NCBI GenBank assembly: GCA_022772675.1
Contig: JALEZW010000030.1
Span: 18,499 to 82,498, forward strand
Source of the DNA: Agathobacter sp.
Lineage (GTDB): Bacteria > Bacillota > Clostridia > Lachnospirales > Lachnospiraceae
Reading direction: 5' to 3'
Length of the DNA: 64,000 nucleotides
Within the stretch, counting starts at the first letter, position 1. Each line of letters starts with the position of its first letter. The notes under the pieces were generated by a model that saw only the letters and a list, made by a program, of their open reading frames with translations, did no database searches and had not been told where the DNA came from. Positions 36,755 through 46,096 of the stretch are shown in pieces. The translations under genes were made by a program, and so were the position numbers.

Positions 36755-37414
36755 TCAATAACTGGTATAACGTTTATTTAAAATTCCGCCTAATGCAAAA
36801 AACAACACTCCCATCAGGATAAACCAGACATATTTAGTTCCAAACATAAAGGCGGACATCCCCTCAGGTTCATAAAACGACCATACCGGTGCCTTTGATC
36901 CACTCCCGACAATGGCAAGGAAGGAATAACATAATGTTGGAATCATCGCAACTGAAATACTCCTCAAAAGATAACTCAAAAAATATGCCATTCCTGCCAT
37001 AAAAAAATAAATAATCACCAGATGAAGCCATTCCCAAATTAATGACGGGTATAACGTGACATACCACACAAAAAATATTGTGTTGGTTATGGAATACAGG
37101 ATATAGAAAAAGCAGATCTCACCGATTTTCATTCGATTGGTTACATAAAAGACCTCATTTCCCTTTACATCTATATTTTGGATCAAATGCAGATAAATCC
37201 AAAATGTAGACAAAAAGGGAGACAACATCTGCACATTATATACAATACCGGAATATGTATGTTCATCTGCCCCATAATGCACATAACTCATGCAGGCCAC
37301 TGACGGTATGATTGTATCGTTGACAAGAAATGGCACCCAAAACAAAATTCCAAGGGATCGGATCATGCATCTCCAATGACTGATTTTTCTACTTATACTT
37401 CTCTTGTTATCCAT
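36755..37414 (-). CDS. ABC-2-type membrane permease-like protein
   Basis: 219 residues with six predicted membrane helices and no large soluble domain, the layout of short ABC-2 permeases of bacitracin or lantibiotic export systems. It overlaps the end of the ATPase gene by 22 bp and starts behind GAGGATG. It is the last gene of the ECF-sigma operon. The substrate is unknown. Confidence 0.78.
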   Translation of the reverse strand: MDNKRSISRKISHWRCMIRSLGILFWVPFLVNDTIIPSVACMSYVHYGADEHTYSGIVYNVQMLSPFLSTFWIYLHLIQNIDVKGNEVFYVTNRMKIGEICFFYILYSITNTIFFVWYVTLYPSLIWEWLHLVIIYFFMAGMAYFLSYLLRSISVAMIPTLCYSFLAIVGSGSKAPVWSFYEPEGMSAFMFGTKYVWFILMGVLFFALGGILNKRYTSY

Positions 37415-38241
37415 ATATATCCATCCTCAACGGTAGACTCGGTCAACTTCCCATCCAGCATCTCTTCGGATACTACTCTGATCAGTTTTTGATTTTTTTC
37501 CTGCGTTTTGGTAATCATAATGCAGTGGCTCTTCTGTTGTTCATACTGGTTTTCTGTCAGTTGATATACTTTTCCGCCAGCCTCATCTGCCAGTTGTTCC
37601 GGAGAATACACCCCAATTATTTTTCCCGATTTCATTACCAGAATATAATCGCATAATGCTTCGATATCAGACACAATGTGCGTAGAGATCAGCACAATTC
37701 TGTTGGACTGCCGATTATCCAAAATCAGATTTTGGAATCTTAATCGTTCTTTGGGATCGAGCCCGGCTGTGGGCTCATCAAACAAGAGTACCTGAGGATG
37801 ATTGAGAAGCGCCTGTGCAATTCCCAGTCTTCTGCGCATTCCGCCGGATAGAGTTCGCACCTTATCCTCTTTTTTCTCTGACAAATTTACTGCCGCCAGC
37901 ACCGAATCTATCATTTCAGGCAGCTCCTTTTGTGATACATTCTTTAAATCCCCAAAATATTCCAGGAATTCTCTTACCTTTAATTCTTTTAACCCCTCAA
38001 ATTCCTGCGGAAGATATCCGAGAATACTCTGGTATTCTTTCGAAGTCATGACATCTTTCTGATTCCAGCATATTTTTCCTTTCGTCGGCTGGTATAACCC
38101 CGCAATACAACGGAGAAGGGTAGTCTTTCCTGCCCCATTATCCCCCAGCACTCCATAAATTCCCTGCTTCAGCTGCAGATTTACGGAACTCAGTGCCTCC
38201 TTCTTTCGAAACTTTTTGCTTACTGACCTAATCTCCAACAT
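37393..38241 (-). CDS. ABC transporter ATP-binding protein
   Basis: 282 residues. Walker A GDNGAGKTTLL (about 34-44), Q-loop YLPQEF, signature LSGGMRRRLGIAQ, Walker B LLFDEPTAGLDP and H-loop STHIVSD. A C-terminal extension of about 70 residues follows the nucleotide-binding domain, as in BcrA/CcmA-type exporters. It follows the 547-residue membrane protein at 21 bp and overlaps the small permease gene. Confidence 0.93.
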   Translation of the reverse strand: MLEIRSVSKKFRKKEALSSVNLQLKQGIYGVLGDNGAGKTTLLRCIAGLYQPTKGKICWNQKDVMTSKEYQSILGYLPQEFEGLKELKVREFLEYFGDLKNVSQKELPEMIDSVLAAVNLSEKKEDKVRTLSGGMRRRLGIAQALLNHPQVLLFDEPTAGLDPKERLRFQNLILDNRQSNRIVLISTHIVSDIEALCDYILVMKSGKIIGVYSPEQLADEAGGKVYQLTENQYEQQKSHCIMITKTQEKNQKLIRVVSEEMLDGKLTESTVEDGYIWITREV

Positions 38242-38262
38242 TGTTCAGTCCTCCCTGTATCA

Positions 38263-39906
38263 TCATATCGCAATCGAACGTGTAATAATCTGATTTTTTC
38301 CATCGTGCTGGTTAACCACCTGATTTACGTTCGGAACACAAAATACGATGGTATTTTTCCGTCCCAGGTCAGTCAAGCGATTCTCCATCATTTCGTAATA
38401 TTTCGTCAAACCTTTCTCGCCCATTACTTGTCCATCATATATATTTACTCCATATAAATATGGATAAACAATGCTATTTCCATTACTTAAGACTTTTCTG
38501 CAATAGAAACCACTCAGTATCGTGACTCCATCGCTTTTTCCGTGATACCACTTTCCGTTCTTTTCCAAATTGGTATACAAGGTCTGATCTGTATTCACCT
38601 TCACAGCAAACTCCGTATTCGGATTCACGAAACACTCTTTAAAGTCATAAGTCTCACGATCAAACAGAGGGACAAATCCGGTCCTGGGGTAATACGCAAA
38701 ATATCCCGGTAGAAAAATTCCCTGTATATTGGAATAATAAGCCGGACTACATCCACTGTATACCAGACGAATCTTTTGGATATTCAGATTCTCCGTGTTC
38801 TTCACTGTTATATAATCCCCCTCCTGAGATACTTTTAACGGGTGATTATTTCCATCGGAGACGGATTTTACCTTGTATCCATGATACAGAGTCATCTTAT
38901 ATTCCGGCAGAGATTCATCTACCTCCATTAACACATCTGCCGTCAGCCTAAGCCCCACCGACAACTCCATCCGGTATGACCGAATATGGTAACCGCCTTC
39001 CTCGTCTCTTAGCTTTGCATTCTGAATGGAATAATAATACTGATCATGGGCCAATGTATTTGCAGGATTCCCATTCATAATCACTTTCGAAGACGGCACC
39101 AGGTAGACCAGAAGACATACACAACTAAGCAAAGCGCTCAGTTTCCCCCACTTCCTTGTTCTTGGGACGCTCAGAAAAATTCCCGTCAATACAGCTGCGC
39201 ACCAAAATAAAATTAACGCAACCCGGTATGGCAGTAAAGATTCCCCAAAAGAATAATTTGGTGCAAATTTTGTATATACAAGGGGCATAATATTAAACAA
39301 TTCCACAAAGCGGTATACCGGTGATTTTCCATCTGTAGACTGACTGATCTGTCCCGCCAGCTCCTCCGAATAGGGTGACACAAGGTAAGCTGCCAGGATC
39401 ATGGTAAAGTAAGGAACAAACCTGTTTCGAAATCTTGACAAAAAAGAACCGATCAATAATCCTAATTCCATAATCAGGAAAATATTTAATAACATATTCC
39501 AAATGATATGTTTTATGTACTCACCATTTGGATCTTTGATATGATAAAAGGAATAGCAACAAATGACACATAAAATTAAAAACAGTGTAACCATGCATAT
39601 CCATATGGAAAGCACAATACCTGCGCTCCAAAATGGCTGCCCGTTTTTTCCTTCCGGTGTCGCGGCGGCGGCTTCTGCAATCCCCGTTGCTTTCAATTTT
39701 TTATGGTATTCATATGATAAAAACATCGTAATGATAAATAAATACAGGGATAGACTTAATGCCTGCTGTAACTGGGCAGGAATCATTCCGATTCCTGTCC
39801 TGCCATAATAACGAAATGCATAGCATCCGCAAAAAGGTAGAGTGAGAAGAGCAATCCCTATCAATAACTTCGATCTGTAAAATACTCTTGCAGCATCTTT
39901 TATCAT
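38263..39906 (-). CDS. ABC-2 permease with extracytoplasmic M1-peptidase-like N-domain, lacking the catalytic half
   Basis: 547 residues. Six membrane helices (about 15-265) are followed by a single helix and an extracellular beta-rich domain (about 295-530). The domain resembles the N-terminal saddle of M1 aminopeptidases fused to some ABC permeases. Landmarks: ADVLMEVDESLPEYKMTLYHG, PGYFAYYPRTGFVPL and CVPNVNQVVNQHDG. In those fusions an HExxH zinc motif normally follows; here the protein ends soon after (RSIAI) and there is none. The start ATG overlaps the anti-sigma stop (TAATG). Assignment of the domain is by pattern only. Confidence 0.72.
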   Translation of the reverse strand: MIKDAARVFYRSKLLIGIALLTLPFCGCYAFRYYGRTGIGMIPAQLQQALSLSLYLFIITMFLSYEYHKKLKATGIAEAAAATPEGKNGQPFWSAGIVLSIWICMVTLFLILCVICCYSFYHIKDPNGEYIKHIIWNMLLNIFLIMELGLLIGSFLSRFRNRFVPYFTMILAAYLVSPYSEELAGQISQSTDGKSPVYRFVELFNIMPLVYTKFAPNYSFGESLLPYRVALILFWCAAVLTGIFLSVPRTRKWGKLSALLSCVCLLVYLVPSSKVIMNGNPANTLAHDQYYYSIQNAKLRDEEGGYHIRSYRMELSVGLRLTADVLMEVDESLPEYKMTLYHGYKVKSVSDGNNHPLKVSQEGDYITVKNTENLNIQKIRLVYSGCSPAYYSNIQGIFLPGYFAYYPRTGFVPLFDRETYDFKECFVNPNTEFAVKVNTDQTLYTNLEKNGKWYHGKSDGVTILSGFYCRKVLSNGNSIVYPYLYGVNIYDGQVMGEKGLTKYYEMMENRLTDLGRKNTIVFCVPNVNQVVNQHDGKNQIITRSIAI

Positions 39907-41081
39907 TATTGATACCCTCTCTTTCCGTGATTCTCTCCTGCTTTTTCCGCTTTCAGTATTTGTTTCCCGTCTCCGATGGACAGATAGATTTCCTCCGGAA
40001 GGCCGAGATCTTCGTAGCAGTTTTCACAGGTAAAGCTGTGGTCACCATTTTCTTTACAGGTGCCTCCGGCTATGACATTCCCGGGAATCACATTACCATT
40101 TTTGTCACACAGATCGATAAAGGTTCCGGTGGCATCATCGGATGAACCTGCGCTTTCATAGGTAACAGTCAGATAGGTTCCCACCTCCGTGGACTTTAAA
40201 GTAATCCCTTTGATCTGTTGAATTAAGGTGTCAGACAGTTTTGCAGCTTCTTCGGAAGAGATACGGTAGTCGGCGCTCTGTGCAGTACTTTTATCCGTGA
40301 CACGGATTTTTAAGGTGCTGTCGTTACACACTGTTGTATTTTTGCTTCCGGCATGAAATACAAGGGATGGCTGCAAATGAACTGTAAACATTTTATCCCT
40401 TGTCAGACGCTTGCCGGCAACAATCACAGATAATTCTCCGGAACCGGTCTGCTTGCTGTCCGACATTGTTTTATGAATCGTACTTTCCGACGAGCTGTCA
40501 AAATCCATATATACAGATACGGGTGTCAGATGCCGTATCCTGCAGTAGTCCTCGATAGACTGGCTGCTGCCTTTTCCTTCTGCTATTCCGGACACCGGAT
40601 CTGTGACATCTGTTGTTTCAGGAAGAAGTAAATACTCCTCCGGATTTTTTAGCGAAATACGGAGTGTGGCAACCATATAATCACTGTCACATAATACTTC
40701 CTGCACCTGATAGTCCAGAATCTCTTTGCCGGTATTTTTGTTCTGCACAGTTACGGAGGGATCTTTATCAATCAGGCTTTCCATTTGTTTGTCGATGCCC
40801 CGGCCGCCGGATTGCTTTGTAAAATAGTCCAGTCCAAAATATCTGACTGCCGCAAAGGTGACGGTGGAGCCAACCAGGAGCGTGACTGCAAATGCAGCGG
40901 CAATCTGTGCCGGCTTCCAGTAATAGGGCTTAAGTTTGTTCTTTCTGTTGCCATTCTTTACACATTGTTTTGTATTTTCATCTCTCTTTACTTTCTTTAA
41001 AATTTCCTGATTCAGAGCGGCGGTTGGTATTTCACCTTCGTGTAATGCCTTTTTCAGCAATTCTTCTATATTATCTTTCAT
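39906..41081 (-). CDS. Membrane anti-sigma factor of DUF4179 type
   Basis: 391 residues. The N-terminal cytoplasmic segment (EELLKKALHEGEIPTAALNQ, the sigma-binding part) is followed by a basic stretch, one membrane helix (IAAAFAVTLLVGSTVTFA, about 60-78) and a large external domain rich in beta strands with several Cys (GTCKENGDHSFTCENCYEDLGL). This is the usual architecture of DUF4179 proteins encoded after ECF sigma genes. Its start (41081) overlaps the sigma stop by 11 bp behind TGGAGG. It should hold the sigma factor inactive until an outside signal arrives. Confidence 0.85.
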   Translation of the reverse strand: MKDNIEELLKKALHEGEIPTAALNQEILKKVKRDENTKQCVKNGNRKNKLKPYYWKPAQIAAAFAVTLLVGSTVTFAAVRYFGLDYFTKQSGGRGIDKQMESLIDKDPSVTVQNKNTGKEILDYQVQEVLCDSDYMVATLRISLKNPEEYLLLPETTDVTDPVSGIAEGKGSSQSIEDYCRIRHLTPVSVYMDFDSSSESTIHKTMSDSKQTGSGELSVIVAGKRLTRDKMFTVHLQPSLVFHAGSKNTTVCNDSTLKIRVTDKSTAQSADYRISSEEAAKLSDTLIQQIKGITLKSTEVGTYLTVTYESAGSSDDATGTFIDLCDKNGNVIPGNVIAGGTCKENGDHSFTCENCYEDLGLPEEIYLSIGDGKQILKAEKAGENHGKRGYQ

Positions 41082-41610
41082 ATCCCATTTCCTCCAGTTT
41101 TTCTTTGATTTTTTCTCTTGACCGCTGCAGTCTGCTGGTAACAGTCCCTTTGCTGATATGTAATTGTTCGGCGATTTCTTTCGTGGAAAGATCAACACTG
41201 TAATACATCAGAACAATGACCCGGTATTTTTCCGGCAGGTCATGAATCGCTGCTCTTAGCATTGCACTTGTTTCCCTGTGGATACAGGAAGTAAGCAGAT
41301 CCGGTGTGGTAGCCGCAGAGTATTCCGAAGGGGAATCGGATAAATCTTCCTCTTTTAACACGTGGGAGGGTGCGATTTTCTGCCTTCGTTTTTCTTTGCG
41401 CCACTGATTTTTCCACAGATTTGCTGTAATCCCGATAAGATATTTTTTTGCCTCCTCGACTGCAATGGTTTTGTCAATTTCCAGTGCTTTTAAAAAGGTG
41501 TCCTGGTACAAATCATCCGCAAGAGTTCTGCTTCCTGTGAGAAAACAGCAGAATCGGTATATATCCGTTCCGTATTTTTCTATGCATACTTCAATCTCCT
41601 CTGCATTCAT
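41071..41610 (-). CDS. ECF-type RNA polymerase sigma factor
   Basis: 179 residues. Region 2 (YRFCCFLTGSRTLADDLYQDTFLKAL) and region 4 (LPEKYRVIVLMYYSVDLSTK, then the HTH LHISKGTVTSRLQRSREKIKEKL) are complete and there is no region 1 or 3. It is first in an operon with its anti-sigma factor, an ABC ATPase and two permease-like proteins, so it likely drives this export system, as in antimicrobial-peptide stress loci. Begins behind AAAGGAG. Confidence 0.93.
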   Translation of the reverse strand: MNAEEIEVCIEKYGTDIYRFCCFLTGSRTLADDLYQDTFLKALEIDKTIAVEEAKKYLIGITANLWKNQWRKEKRRQKIAPSHVLKEEDLSDSPSEYSAATTPDLLTSCIHRETSAMLRAAIHDLPEKYRVIVLMYYSVDLSTKEIAEQLHISKGTVTSRLQRSREKIKEKLEEMGYER

Positions 41611-41742
41611 GTGAATCTCCTTTGTAATGAAAAGCTTTTCGTTTCATCGATGAACGATTACCCTTACAACTATATCATGTCGTCACTTCCATATTGATTG
41701 CAAGTTAATGAATCTTTATGATAGATTTTATCAATTTTTGTA

Positions 41743-41833
41743 ACTATTCAGAACCCCTTAGAATAAGATAAGTAGATTCGTCATGCCTGCATGTAAGAAG
41801 CTACTTATCTTATTCGTAAGGGGGCTCGAATAG
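41743..41833. repeat. Long imperfect hairpin, 22-bp stem
   Basis: CCCCTTA-GAATAAGATAAGTAG on the left (41754-41775) pairs with CTACTTATCTTATTC-g-TAAGGGG on the right (41801-41824), with one bulge. Outer CTATTC/GAATAG extend it. The 25-nt loop has no further pairing. It lies 130 bp upstream of the ECF-sigma start, in the first part of a 1-kb gap without genes. Confidence 0.8.
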
Positions 41834-41838
41834 AGCCA

Positions 41839-41920
41839 CCTCCCCATGTATGAGCAAAATTAGCTGCGAAGCAGCGAGAAAGCACGACTTGTCGTGCGTT
41901 TTTGCAAATGCATGGGGAGG
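41839..41920. repeat. 82-nt cloverleaf-like inverted repeat
   Basis: Closing stem CCTCCCCATG (41839-41848) with CATGGGGAGG (41911-41920). Inside it are GCTGC-gaa-GCAGC (41863-41875) and GCACGAC-tt-GTCGTGC (41882-41897). All three stems are perfect. No gene overlaps it. It looks like a mobile palindromic element or a structured RNA. Confidence 0.8.
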
Positions 41921-42006
41921 GGTTTTGAATAGACACTTTTTTATTTTTGAAAGAGAAATACATGTTGGAAAAGCCATCTGTCTGAATAGACCGGCATTTT
42001 CATCAT

Positions 42007-42039
42007 ATGATATAAGGGTCAAAAGGACCCTCATATCAT
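42007..42039. repeat. ATATGA/AGGGTC hairpin
   Basis: ATGATATAAGGGTC-aaaag-GACCCTCATATCAT, 13 of 14 bp paired. It belongs to the same ATATGAGGG-core hairpin family as 21.75, 36.6 and 54.8 kb. Confidence 0.75.
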
Positions 42040-42117
42040 CATATGGAACATCGTAACTAATGAAATTAAGCATAGCTGGAAGGATTTATGAGGTTGTTTA
42101 TAAATTTGACATACGCT

Positions 42118-42542
42118 GGTACGGGTGGAATTGAGGAATTAGAAGAAACACCCGTATAATGAACCGATACTGTACGGGTGAATTTGAACTTTTAAAAAAA
42201 AACCGTACAATCAGCCGATACTGTACGGGTGAGTTTGAATTTTATGAAAAACACCCGTACAATCAGCCGATACTGTACGGGTGAAATCGAACTTTATGAA
42301 AAAACCCCGTACAATCAGTCGATACTGTACGGGTGAATTTGAGCGTTTTGAAAAAAAACCGTACAACCAGTCAAACTGTATGCGTGAAATCGAACTTTAT
42401 GAAAAACACCCGTACAATCAGTCAAACTGTACGGGTGAGTTTGAGAAATATAAATAACACCTGTACAATAGACCGAAACTGTCCGGGCGAATTTACTCAT
42501 TTTGAAAAAACGTCCGTACAGCGTGCCGAGACTGTACGGCTG
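42118..42542. repeat. Hairpin array 1: eight 51-53 bp units plus a partial
   Basis: Units begin at 42118, 42171, 42222, 42274, 42326, 42377, 42428 and 42480, with a partial at 42533. Each starts TGTACGGGTG, carries a 20-nt A/T-rich loop and closes with CACCCGTACA; unit 3 has a perfect 10-bp stem (42222-42231 with 42252-42261). A linker such as ATCAGCCGATAC follows. Later units are more decayed (unit 6 begins TGTATGCGTG, unit 8 TGTCCGGGCG). It lies just past the 3' end of the lysozyme gene. Confidence 0.92.
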
Positions 42543-42613
42543 AATTAGAGAATCGCGACAAGACCCTGTCCAATCCCTTATAAGAGCCCAACAATACTCT
42601 AATTTCCAGTAAA

Positions 42614-43450
42614 TCAGACCGACAACACCATGGGTTTGGAATCAGGGACAACCACTTTCTTGTTTGAGGAGCTGAACCTGACAGTATCCGTGCAACCACC
42701 CGGGCTAAGCTTTACCTTTACAGTGGCAGTTGTTCCCTTTTTCATGGAAAGGGAGCTTTTCACAAACTTCACACCGGATGCTTCCATATAGGAATAGTTC
42801 AGATCACAGAATCCTTTATCCGTGTTAGCACCCTCTAAACTTCCTTCGTTTGTGTACTGCCAGATATCCACTGCTGCCGGAAGTTTCGGTCTGCTTTCCC
42901 CGTAAGAGGCTGCCCACACCCTATAGCCCTTCAGCTTTGACCAGTCAAAATAATCCTTGAGATAAGAAGCGCTGGAATAAATCATCGGTGTATATCCGGC
43001 ATCCGCGATGACATCGCAGAAGGCTTTTGCTATAGCTGTGGTATTGCTTTTCCCGTCTGCAAAGCAGCCCTGCTTCTCGATATCGTATGCAAGAGGATAG
43101 TCCAGCTTCCTTCCATCCAGAATCTCCAGACAATACTCTGCCTCCTTCACGGCAGCTTCCGGCGTGCGGACACAGCAGACGTGATAGGCACCGACCTTTA
43201 AGCCGGCAGCCTTTGCCCCCTCATAATTGGCTTCAAACTGGGCATCCACATCCGGTGCCTGTCCCTCCCCGGTGCGCAGCATGACAAAATCCATATCACT
43301 TTCTGCCACCATTTCCCAGTCAACCACGCCATTCTTAGATGATACATCGAAGCCTTTCTGTAATGATAATGCCTGCACCTGTGTGACAGGTAATGCCGCC
43401 AGCAAAAGTGAGACCGCTATGCAGCATATAAAAAACTTTTTCATTCTCAT
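42614..43450 (-). CDS. Secreted GH25 muramidase (lysozyme) with a cut-short Big_2 domain
   Basis: 278 residues. After a signal peptide (ICCIAVSLLLAALPVTQVQA), a GH25 catalytic domain spans about 30-225. It has GFDVSSKNGVVDWE (catalytic Asp), GAYHVCCVRTPE, YDIEKQG (catalytic Glu) and VDIWQYTN. It cleaves the MurNAc-GlcNAc bond of peptidoglycan. The last 45 residues start a Big_2 domain (SLSMKKGTTATVKVKLSPGGC) but stop after about half of it, just before hairpin array 1. The gene's ATG overlaps the HEPN stop (ATGA), so it is translated after the MNT-HEPN pair. Confidence 0.88.
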   Translation of the reverse strand: MRMKKFFICCIAVSLLLAALPVTQVQALSLQKGFDVSSKNGVVDWEMVAESDMDFVMLRTGEGQAPDVDAQFEANYEGAKAAGLKVGAYHVCCVRTPEAAVKEAEYCLEILDGRKLDYPLAYDIEKQGCFADGKSNTTAIAKAFCDVIADAGYTPMIYSSASYLKDYFDWSKLKGYRVWAASYGESRPKLPAAVDIWQYTNEGSLEGANTDKGFCDLNYSYMEASGVKFVKSSLSMKKGTTATVKVKLSPGGCTDTVRFSSSNKKVVVPDSKPMVLSV

Positions 43451-43863
43451 TTATTCCAATCCTCCTGATCTGCTTCTTCCATTTTTTCCTTCAGCGTCTT
43501 TGCCAGTTCGTCAAACACAGGAATAAAACTGTCGCGGATCAGAAGAATCAACTCATCAATTTCTTCCTCATTGTAAATGTGTACGGAGGAATTTCTTTTT
43601 TTCAGCATTGTGAGCCATACGTCGTCATTTTGTATGAATCCGGTTTTGTATGCCAGCTTTAGAATCTCACGAGGCGATCCGGTTTCTGCATTGGCGACGG
43701 AGTGAAGCTGCAATACTGCCTGCAGGGCTTTCCATGCCAATTCAAATGCCAGATTAAACTGCCCGACAATTCCCGTCCTGTAAATTTCATCTTCACCGGC
43801 TTTAGAAAAATCAGCCCTTTTCAAAATATCTAAGCTGGAAAGAAAATTGTCATATTTTTTCAT
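43447..43863 (-). CDS. HEPN-domain protein (HI0074 family), toxin of a MNT-HEPN pair
   Basis: 138 residues counted from 43863; the longer form from 43878 has its ATG too close to AAAGG. All-helical, with the Rx4-6H motif (RNSSVHIYNEE) of HEPN ribonucleases. In HI0074/HepT modules the HEPN protein is an RNase or is AMPylated by its MNT partner. It overlaps the MNT stop by 14 bp and the lysozyme start by 4 bp. Whether it is active is unknown. Confidence 0.88.
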   Translation of the reverse strand: MKKYDNFLSSLDILKRADFSKAGEDEIYRTGIVGQFNLAFELAWKALQAVLQLHSVANAETGSPREILKLAYKTGFIQNDDVWLTMLKKRNSSVHIYNEEEIDELILLIRDSFIPVFDELAKTLKEKMEEADQEDWNK

Positions 43864-44140
43864 ATATCGTAATTCCATCCTTTTCGATTTCTTTTTTCAA
43901 TTCACCAGAAATATTTTCATCATATTCCACAATGTCAAAAGAGAGAAGCGTCCACGCGTTCTCCCTGACATCCCAATAAAAATCGTCAAAATCCCCTCCG
44001 CAGACCGCAAGATCCACATCACTGCGTTCCCGGTGATCTCCTCTCGCCCTGGACCCGAATAATATCAATTTTCGAATATGATGTTTGTCTGCCATTCGAA
44101 CAATGTCATGATAGAGCCTGTCCGGAAGATGATATGTCAT
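43850..44140 (-). CDS. Minimal nucleotidyltransferase (MntA-type antitoxin)
   Basis: 96 residues. The signature GSX10DXD is exact: GSRARGDHRERSDVD, the metal-binding site of MNT-fold nucleotidyltransferases. A third Asp sits in VCGGDFDDFYWD or in FDIVEYDE. In HepT/MntA pairs this protein AMPylates and silences the HEPN toxin. Gene order MNT then HEPN with a short overlap is typical. Confidence 0.9.
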   Translation of the reverse strand: MTYHLPDRLYHDIVRMADKHHIRKLILFGSRARGDHRERSDVDLAVCGGDFDDFYWDVRENAWTLLSFDIVEYDENISGELKKEIEKDGITIYEKI

Positions 44141-44317
44141 AGTGGATTCCTTCTTTCTATATGATTCACATTATATCCCCCCGGATTACAAAAATCAACA
44201 GCCTGAATCATGCCCTGTTTGCGCATCTTTTATTTACATTTTACAAACCCCTGATAACAAATTTTACAACCCCCCTTTATCTTTGATTACAAGACGGAAG
44301 GTATAGGAGGTTCAGTA

Positions 44318-46096
44318 TTGAGTAATCGTTCAGCCATTAAAAAACAACTGGAGAACATCATAGAAGAGAAAAAAATATATCCCGTTTACCAGCCCATCGT
44401 GTCTCTGAAAAACGGAGAACTGTTAGGCTATGAGGCTCTGTCCCGCATTTCCCTAAAGCCCTGCAGCTTTAATGTAGAGGAAATGTTTACCTATGCGGAG
44501 GAATTTCAGTGCCTGTGGAATCTGGAGTATATCTGCCGGAAAAAGGCCCTGAAGGAAGCCAAAGACAGCATCGGACAGAAAAAACTGTTCCTGAATGTGG
44601 ACCCTAACGTCTTCAATGATGAACGCTTTAAGGCAGGAATGACCCTAAACTACCTGAAACGTTATAATATATCCCCCGGCAACATTGTCTTCGAGGTGTG
44701 TGAGCGGTCGGACATTAAAGAGATCAACCTTTTTCAGCGGGCAGTCAATCACTACGAAAAACAGAATTATCAAATTGCCATCGATGATTTTGGTAAGGGT
44801 TATGCGAATTTTAACCGTATTTTTTTCCTAGGACCCAAATATGTAAAAATAGATATTTCCCTGATCAGCAATATAGGTAACGACTCTGTCAAAAGTTCTA
44901 CGGTGGAAGGTCTGGTGAAATTCTGCCACAGCGAGAATATCTGTCTGATCGCAGAGGGGATTGAAACCATAGAAGAGCTGATCACCCTGGTTCGTCTGGG
45001 TGTGGATTACGGTCAGGGATATTTTATCGCAAAACCGGCAAAGGAGCTTCAGGAAATTCCCGATGCCATCCGGGAGCTGATTGTGAGCGAAAACAAGACT
45101 GCTGAGACGAAGCCGGCAGCGCCCACCTTCTTCGGAAATATCGGAAGTATCTGTCAGAGGCTTGGGACTACCACCTGCGACACCAAAGCAGTTACGGTTT
45201 TCGAGTTTATGCAACGCCAGCCTGAAATTACGGAGATCTGCGTGGTGGACAGGGATCAGAAAGTATGCGGTCTTGTGACCAAGCAGCACATCGATGAGTG
45301 CTTCGGTGGCAGATACGGCTACTCCCTGTACAGCAAATACACGGTTGGAGAGCTGCTGAATTCCGATTATCTTGAGGTGGACTGCCGGATGCCCATCGAG
45401 ATGGTCTCGCGGCTGGCGCTGATTCGTCCCAAACATATGCTTTACGATGCCATTATCGTCTCTGACAACGGAACCTACATGGGAATTGTTACAGTAAAGG
45501 ATCTGCTGGAGGCATCCGTCTCTATTCAGGTGGAACGGGCAATGGATACCAATCCCCTCACCCATCTGCCCGGGAATATCCAGATCGAACAGAGGATTTC
45601 CAACAATCTGTTCTCCAAAAATAAGTTCTCCATCATGTATCTGGATCTGGACAATTTCAAATCCTATAACGATGTCTATGGTTTTGAAAATGGAGACATG
45701 ATGATCAAGGCAGTGGCAAAATGCATGGAAGAAGCCTGCCGAAATGGGGAATTTATCGGTCATGTGGGCGGTGACGATTTCGTCATTATTTCCGACGATT
45801 ACAATCTGGAGGATGTGTTCCGGCAGATTATTGACCGTTTCCATCTTTGCCTGAAAGCGCTCTACTCCGAGGAGGATTACGCCCGGGGAGAGATTCATTC
45901 CCAGAACCGCCGTGGAGAACCGGAAACCTTTCCCCTTGCCTCCCTCTCCGGTGCCCTTTATACCAATGAAAAAATAAGTGTCCAGAGCATCAACGACTTT
46001 TCCTATAAGATTGCTCTGACAAAAAAAACCAGTAAAAAACATGCGGGTGACTATCTGCAGAAAACAGAAGACCTGGTGTTTCAGGAGAACGTATGA
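44318..46096 (+). CDS. EAL-CBS-GGDEF c-di-GMP turnover protein
   Basis: 592 residues. Starts with TTG at 44318 behind ATAGGAGG. The EAL domain (about 1-245) keeps catalytic residues: [39 protein letters not shown] and GQGYF. A CBS pair lies at about 280-410. The GGDEF domain has the variant GGDDF (about 487-491) with [10 protein letters not shown], compatible with activity. Order EAL-CBS-GGDEF is that of the YkuI/CdgB-like sensory group. It overlaps the following chemoreceptor by ATGA, so both probably answer one signal. Confidence 0.93.
   Translation: MSNRSAIKKQLENIIEEKKIYPVYQPIVSLKNGELLGYEALSRISLKPCSFNVEEMFTYAEEFQCLWNLEYICRKKALKEAKDSIGQKKLFLNVDPNVFNDERFKAGMTLNYLKRYNISPGNIVFEVCERSDIKEINLFQRAVNHYEKQNYQIAIDDFGKGYANFNRIFFLGPKYVKIDISLISNIGNDSVKSSTVEGLVKFCHSENICLIAEGIETIEELITLVRLGVDYGQGYFIAKPAKELQEIPDAIRELIVSENKTAETKPAAPTFFGNIGSICQRLGTTTCDTKAVTVFEFMQRQPEITEICVVDRDQKVCGLVTKQHIDECFGGRYGYSLYSKYTVGELLNSDYLEVDCRMPIEMVSRLALIRPKHMLYDAIIVSDNGTYMGIVTVKDLLEASVSIQVERAMDTNPLTHLPGNIQIEQRISNNLFSKNKFSIMYLDLDNFKSYNDVYGFENGDMMIKAVAKCMEEACRNGEFIGHVGGDDFVIISDDYNLEDVFRQIIDRFHLCLKALYSEEDYARGEIHSQNRRGEPETFPLASLSGALYTNEKISVQSINDFSYKIALTKKTSKKHAGDYLQKTEDLVFQENV

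Noticed and set aside
44828..46042. 404-codon antisense frame opposite the EAL-CBS-GGDEF gene
   Set aside because: It lies entirely within a gene with clear motifs, has no family features and is explained by codon bias on the other strand.
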